In this document: positions 16,369-17,281 of the stretch, piece after piece
Layout of the letters: each line of letters starts with the position of its first letter
How positions within the stretch are numbered: the first letter of the stretch is position 1
Origin: JBKEDH01 sp047975295
GTDB taxonomy: Bacteria; Bacteroidota; Bacteroidia; Flavobacteriales; Flavobacteriaceae
Direction: 5' to 3'
NCBI GenBank assembly: GCA_047975295.1
Contig: JBKEDH010000029.1
Span: 1 to 17,281, forward strand
DNA: 17,281 bases
The notes under the pieces: model-generated
Databases searched by the model: none
Seen by the model: only the letters and a program-made list of their open reading frames with translations
Told to the model about the DNA's origin: nothing
Program-made: the position numbers and the translations under genes

Positions 16369-16950
16369 ATGATAACGCATATACAAGGTAAACTTGTCGA
16401 GAAAAATCCGACCGATGTGGTTATAGACTGCAATGGCGTGGGCTATATGCTCCATATTTCATTGCATACGTTTTCCCAAATTCCCGATATCGAAAATTTA
16501 AAATTATACACCCATTTACAAATAAAAGAAGATGCCCATACACTATATGGGTTTTCTTCTTTATTGGAGCGTGAGGTTTTTAGACTATTAATTTCGGTTA
16601 GCGGTATAGGAACAAGTATTGCCCGTACCATGCTGTCGTCGTTAGCACCAAAACAGGTTATTGATGGTATTGCTTCGGGCGATGTGGCCTTAATCCAATC
16701 AATAAAAGGAATTGGAGCCAAAACGGCACAACGGGTTATTATCGATTTAAAGGATAAAATTTTAAAAATTTACGATATCGACGAAGTTTCGGCATCTAAA
16801 GGCAATACAAATAAAGAAGAAGCGTTATCTGCTTTAGAGGTGCTTGGATTTGTAAGAAAACAAGCCGAGCGTGTTGTGGACAAAATAATTGTAGCACAGC
16901 CGGAGGCAACTGTAGAAATAATAATAAAGCAGGCCTTGAAAAACCTATAA
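16369..16950 (+). CDS. ruvA: Holliday junction DNA-binding protein RuvA
   Basis: Tetrameric protein that binds the four-way junction and loads RuvB; cytoplasmic. 193 residues, normal length. The N-terminal OB-fold domain opens with MITHIQGKLVEK and includes NGVGYMLHIS. Two helix-hairpin-helix motifs follow, VSGIGTSIA (about 77-85) and IKGIGAKTAQRV (about 112-123), the usual DNA-backbone contacts. The C-terminal domain III, which contacts RuvB, begins around 145 with KEEALSALEVLGF after a flexible linker. It starts 51 bp after maeB and stops 28 bp before sprA. The ruvA-sprA pairing recurs in Bacteroidota and is probably co-transcription rather than shared function. Confidence 0.97.
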   Translation: MITHIQGKLVEKNPTDVVIDCNGVGYMLHISLHTFSQIPDIENLKLYTHLQIKEDAHTLYGFSSLLEREVFRLLISVSGIGTSIARTMLSSLAPKQVIDGIASGDVALIQSIKGIGAKTAQRVIIDLKDKILKIYDIDEVSASKGNTNKEEALSALEVLGFVRKQAERVVDKIIVAQPEATVEIIIKQALKNL

Positions 16951-16978
16951 TTTTTTTTGAATAGAACCAACTAACCGC

Positions 16979-17281
16979 ATGGCTTATAAATTGAATAAAA
17001 AGTGCAACAATCCAATACACAAAAGTGCACTTCTAATTTTAGCAACCTTGTTTTCGGCATGGGCATGGGCACAGCAGCCCGTACAAGATTCTGTTAAAAC
17101 CGGCTTTAGCTTAGGACAGATAAAAACGCCTAATCCAAGTAACGTAGAGTCTAAATATACCTACGATCCTAAAACAAACCGATACATTTATACTGAAAAA
17201 ATAGGCGGGTACAACATTAATTATCCAATAATTTTAACACCCGAAGAATATTACGATTTAGTTGCGAAAGAAAGTTTAAAA
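16979..17281 (+). CDS. sprA: SprA, type IX secretion outer-membrane channel (N-terminal part; cut by window end)
   Basis: SprA is the very large beta-barrel through which the type IX secretion system exports adhesins, enzymes and gliding-motility proteins. Only the first 101 codons are present, and the frame is open to the window edge. The N-terminus is a signal peptide: a basic stretch (KLNKKC, later HK), a hydrophobic core and an A-W-A-Q-Q cleavage region near residue 32. The mature start contains SKYTYDPKTNRYIYTEKIG and NINYPIILTPEEYYDL, which I recognise as the conserved opening of SprA. Its position right after ruvA is also diagnostic. The gap to ruvA holds a T-run but no hairpin and no TAnnTTTG, so it is probably read from the ruvA or maeB promoter. 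Confidence 0.92.
   Translation, partial: MAYKLNKKCNNPIHKSALLILATLFSAWAWAQQPVQDSVKTGFSLGQIKTPNPSNVESKYTYDPKTNRYIYTEKIGGYNINYPIILTPEEYYDLVAKESLK

Noticed and set aside
16951..16978. T-run after ruvA as a terminator
   Set aside because: Eight T residues but no stem before them, and sprA starts 28 bp after ruvA; more likely one transcript.
1..17281. tRNA, rRNA, CRISPR, insertion sequence, prophage or defence genes
   Set aside because: Almost all of the window is taken up by conserved core genes in one direction; no repeats, recombinase genes or RNA-gene signatures were seen.

Overview
The window comes from a Bacteroidota genome, most likely Flavobacteriia or a close relative. Three things point there: a cluster for alternative complex III (ACIII) followed directly by an aa3-type oxidase; the order malic enzyme, ruvA, sprA, with sprA being the outer-membrane channel of the Bacteroidota-specific type IX secretion system; and promoters with the Bacteroidota -7 pattern TAnnTTTG combined with starts that lack Shine-Dalgarno sequences. 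All recognised genes are on the + strand and none shows a frameshift. The first (actA) and last (sprA) genes are cut by the window edges.

Region 1 (1-11747) is a respiratory operon, actABCDEF-coxB-coxA. ActA (multihaem cytochrome c), ActB (iron-sulfur protein with a molybdoenzyme-like domain), ActC and ActF (NrfD-type quinol-binding membrane subunits), ActD (small membrane subunit) and ActE (monohaem lipoprotein) make up the quinol:cytochrome c oxidoreductase. CoxB and CoxA are the CuA and haem a/a3-CuB subunits of the terminal oxidase. Electrons should pass from menaquinol through ACIII haems to CuA and oxygen, probably inside a supercomplex as described for Flavobacterium johnsoniae. Oxidase subunits III and IV are not in the window. 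A strong intrinsic terminator follows coxA.

Region 2 (11838-13800) is ruvB (Holliday junction helicase) and queG (epoxyqueuosine reductase), 16 bp apart and probably one transcript from a promoter placed just after the coxA terminator. Region 3 (13801-14025) is a 225-bp intergenic stretch with a weak hairpin, a doubtful 49-codon minus-strand ORF and a good promoter. Region 4 (14026-17281) is maeB (malic enzyme with phosphotransacetylase-like domain), ruvA and the start of sprA.

Most of the content is conserved core metabolism, respiration and repair; I found no defence island, mobile element, CRISPR array or RNA gene. The least ordinary protein feature is a 124-residue C-terminal extension on ActC ending in a helix-hairpin-helix domain like that attached to some complex I subunits. 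Other points worth checking are oxidase residues that differ from the textbook enzyme (CoxB Lys318, CoxA Asn382), a helical insertion in the CuA domain, a strong synonymous-codon bias against T before GA, and the minus-strand small ORF between queG and maeB.
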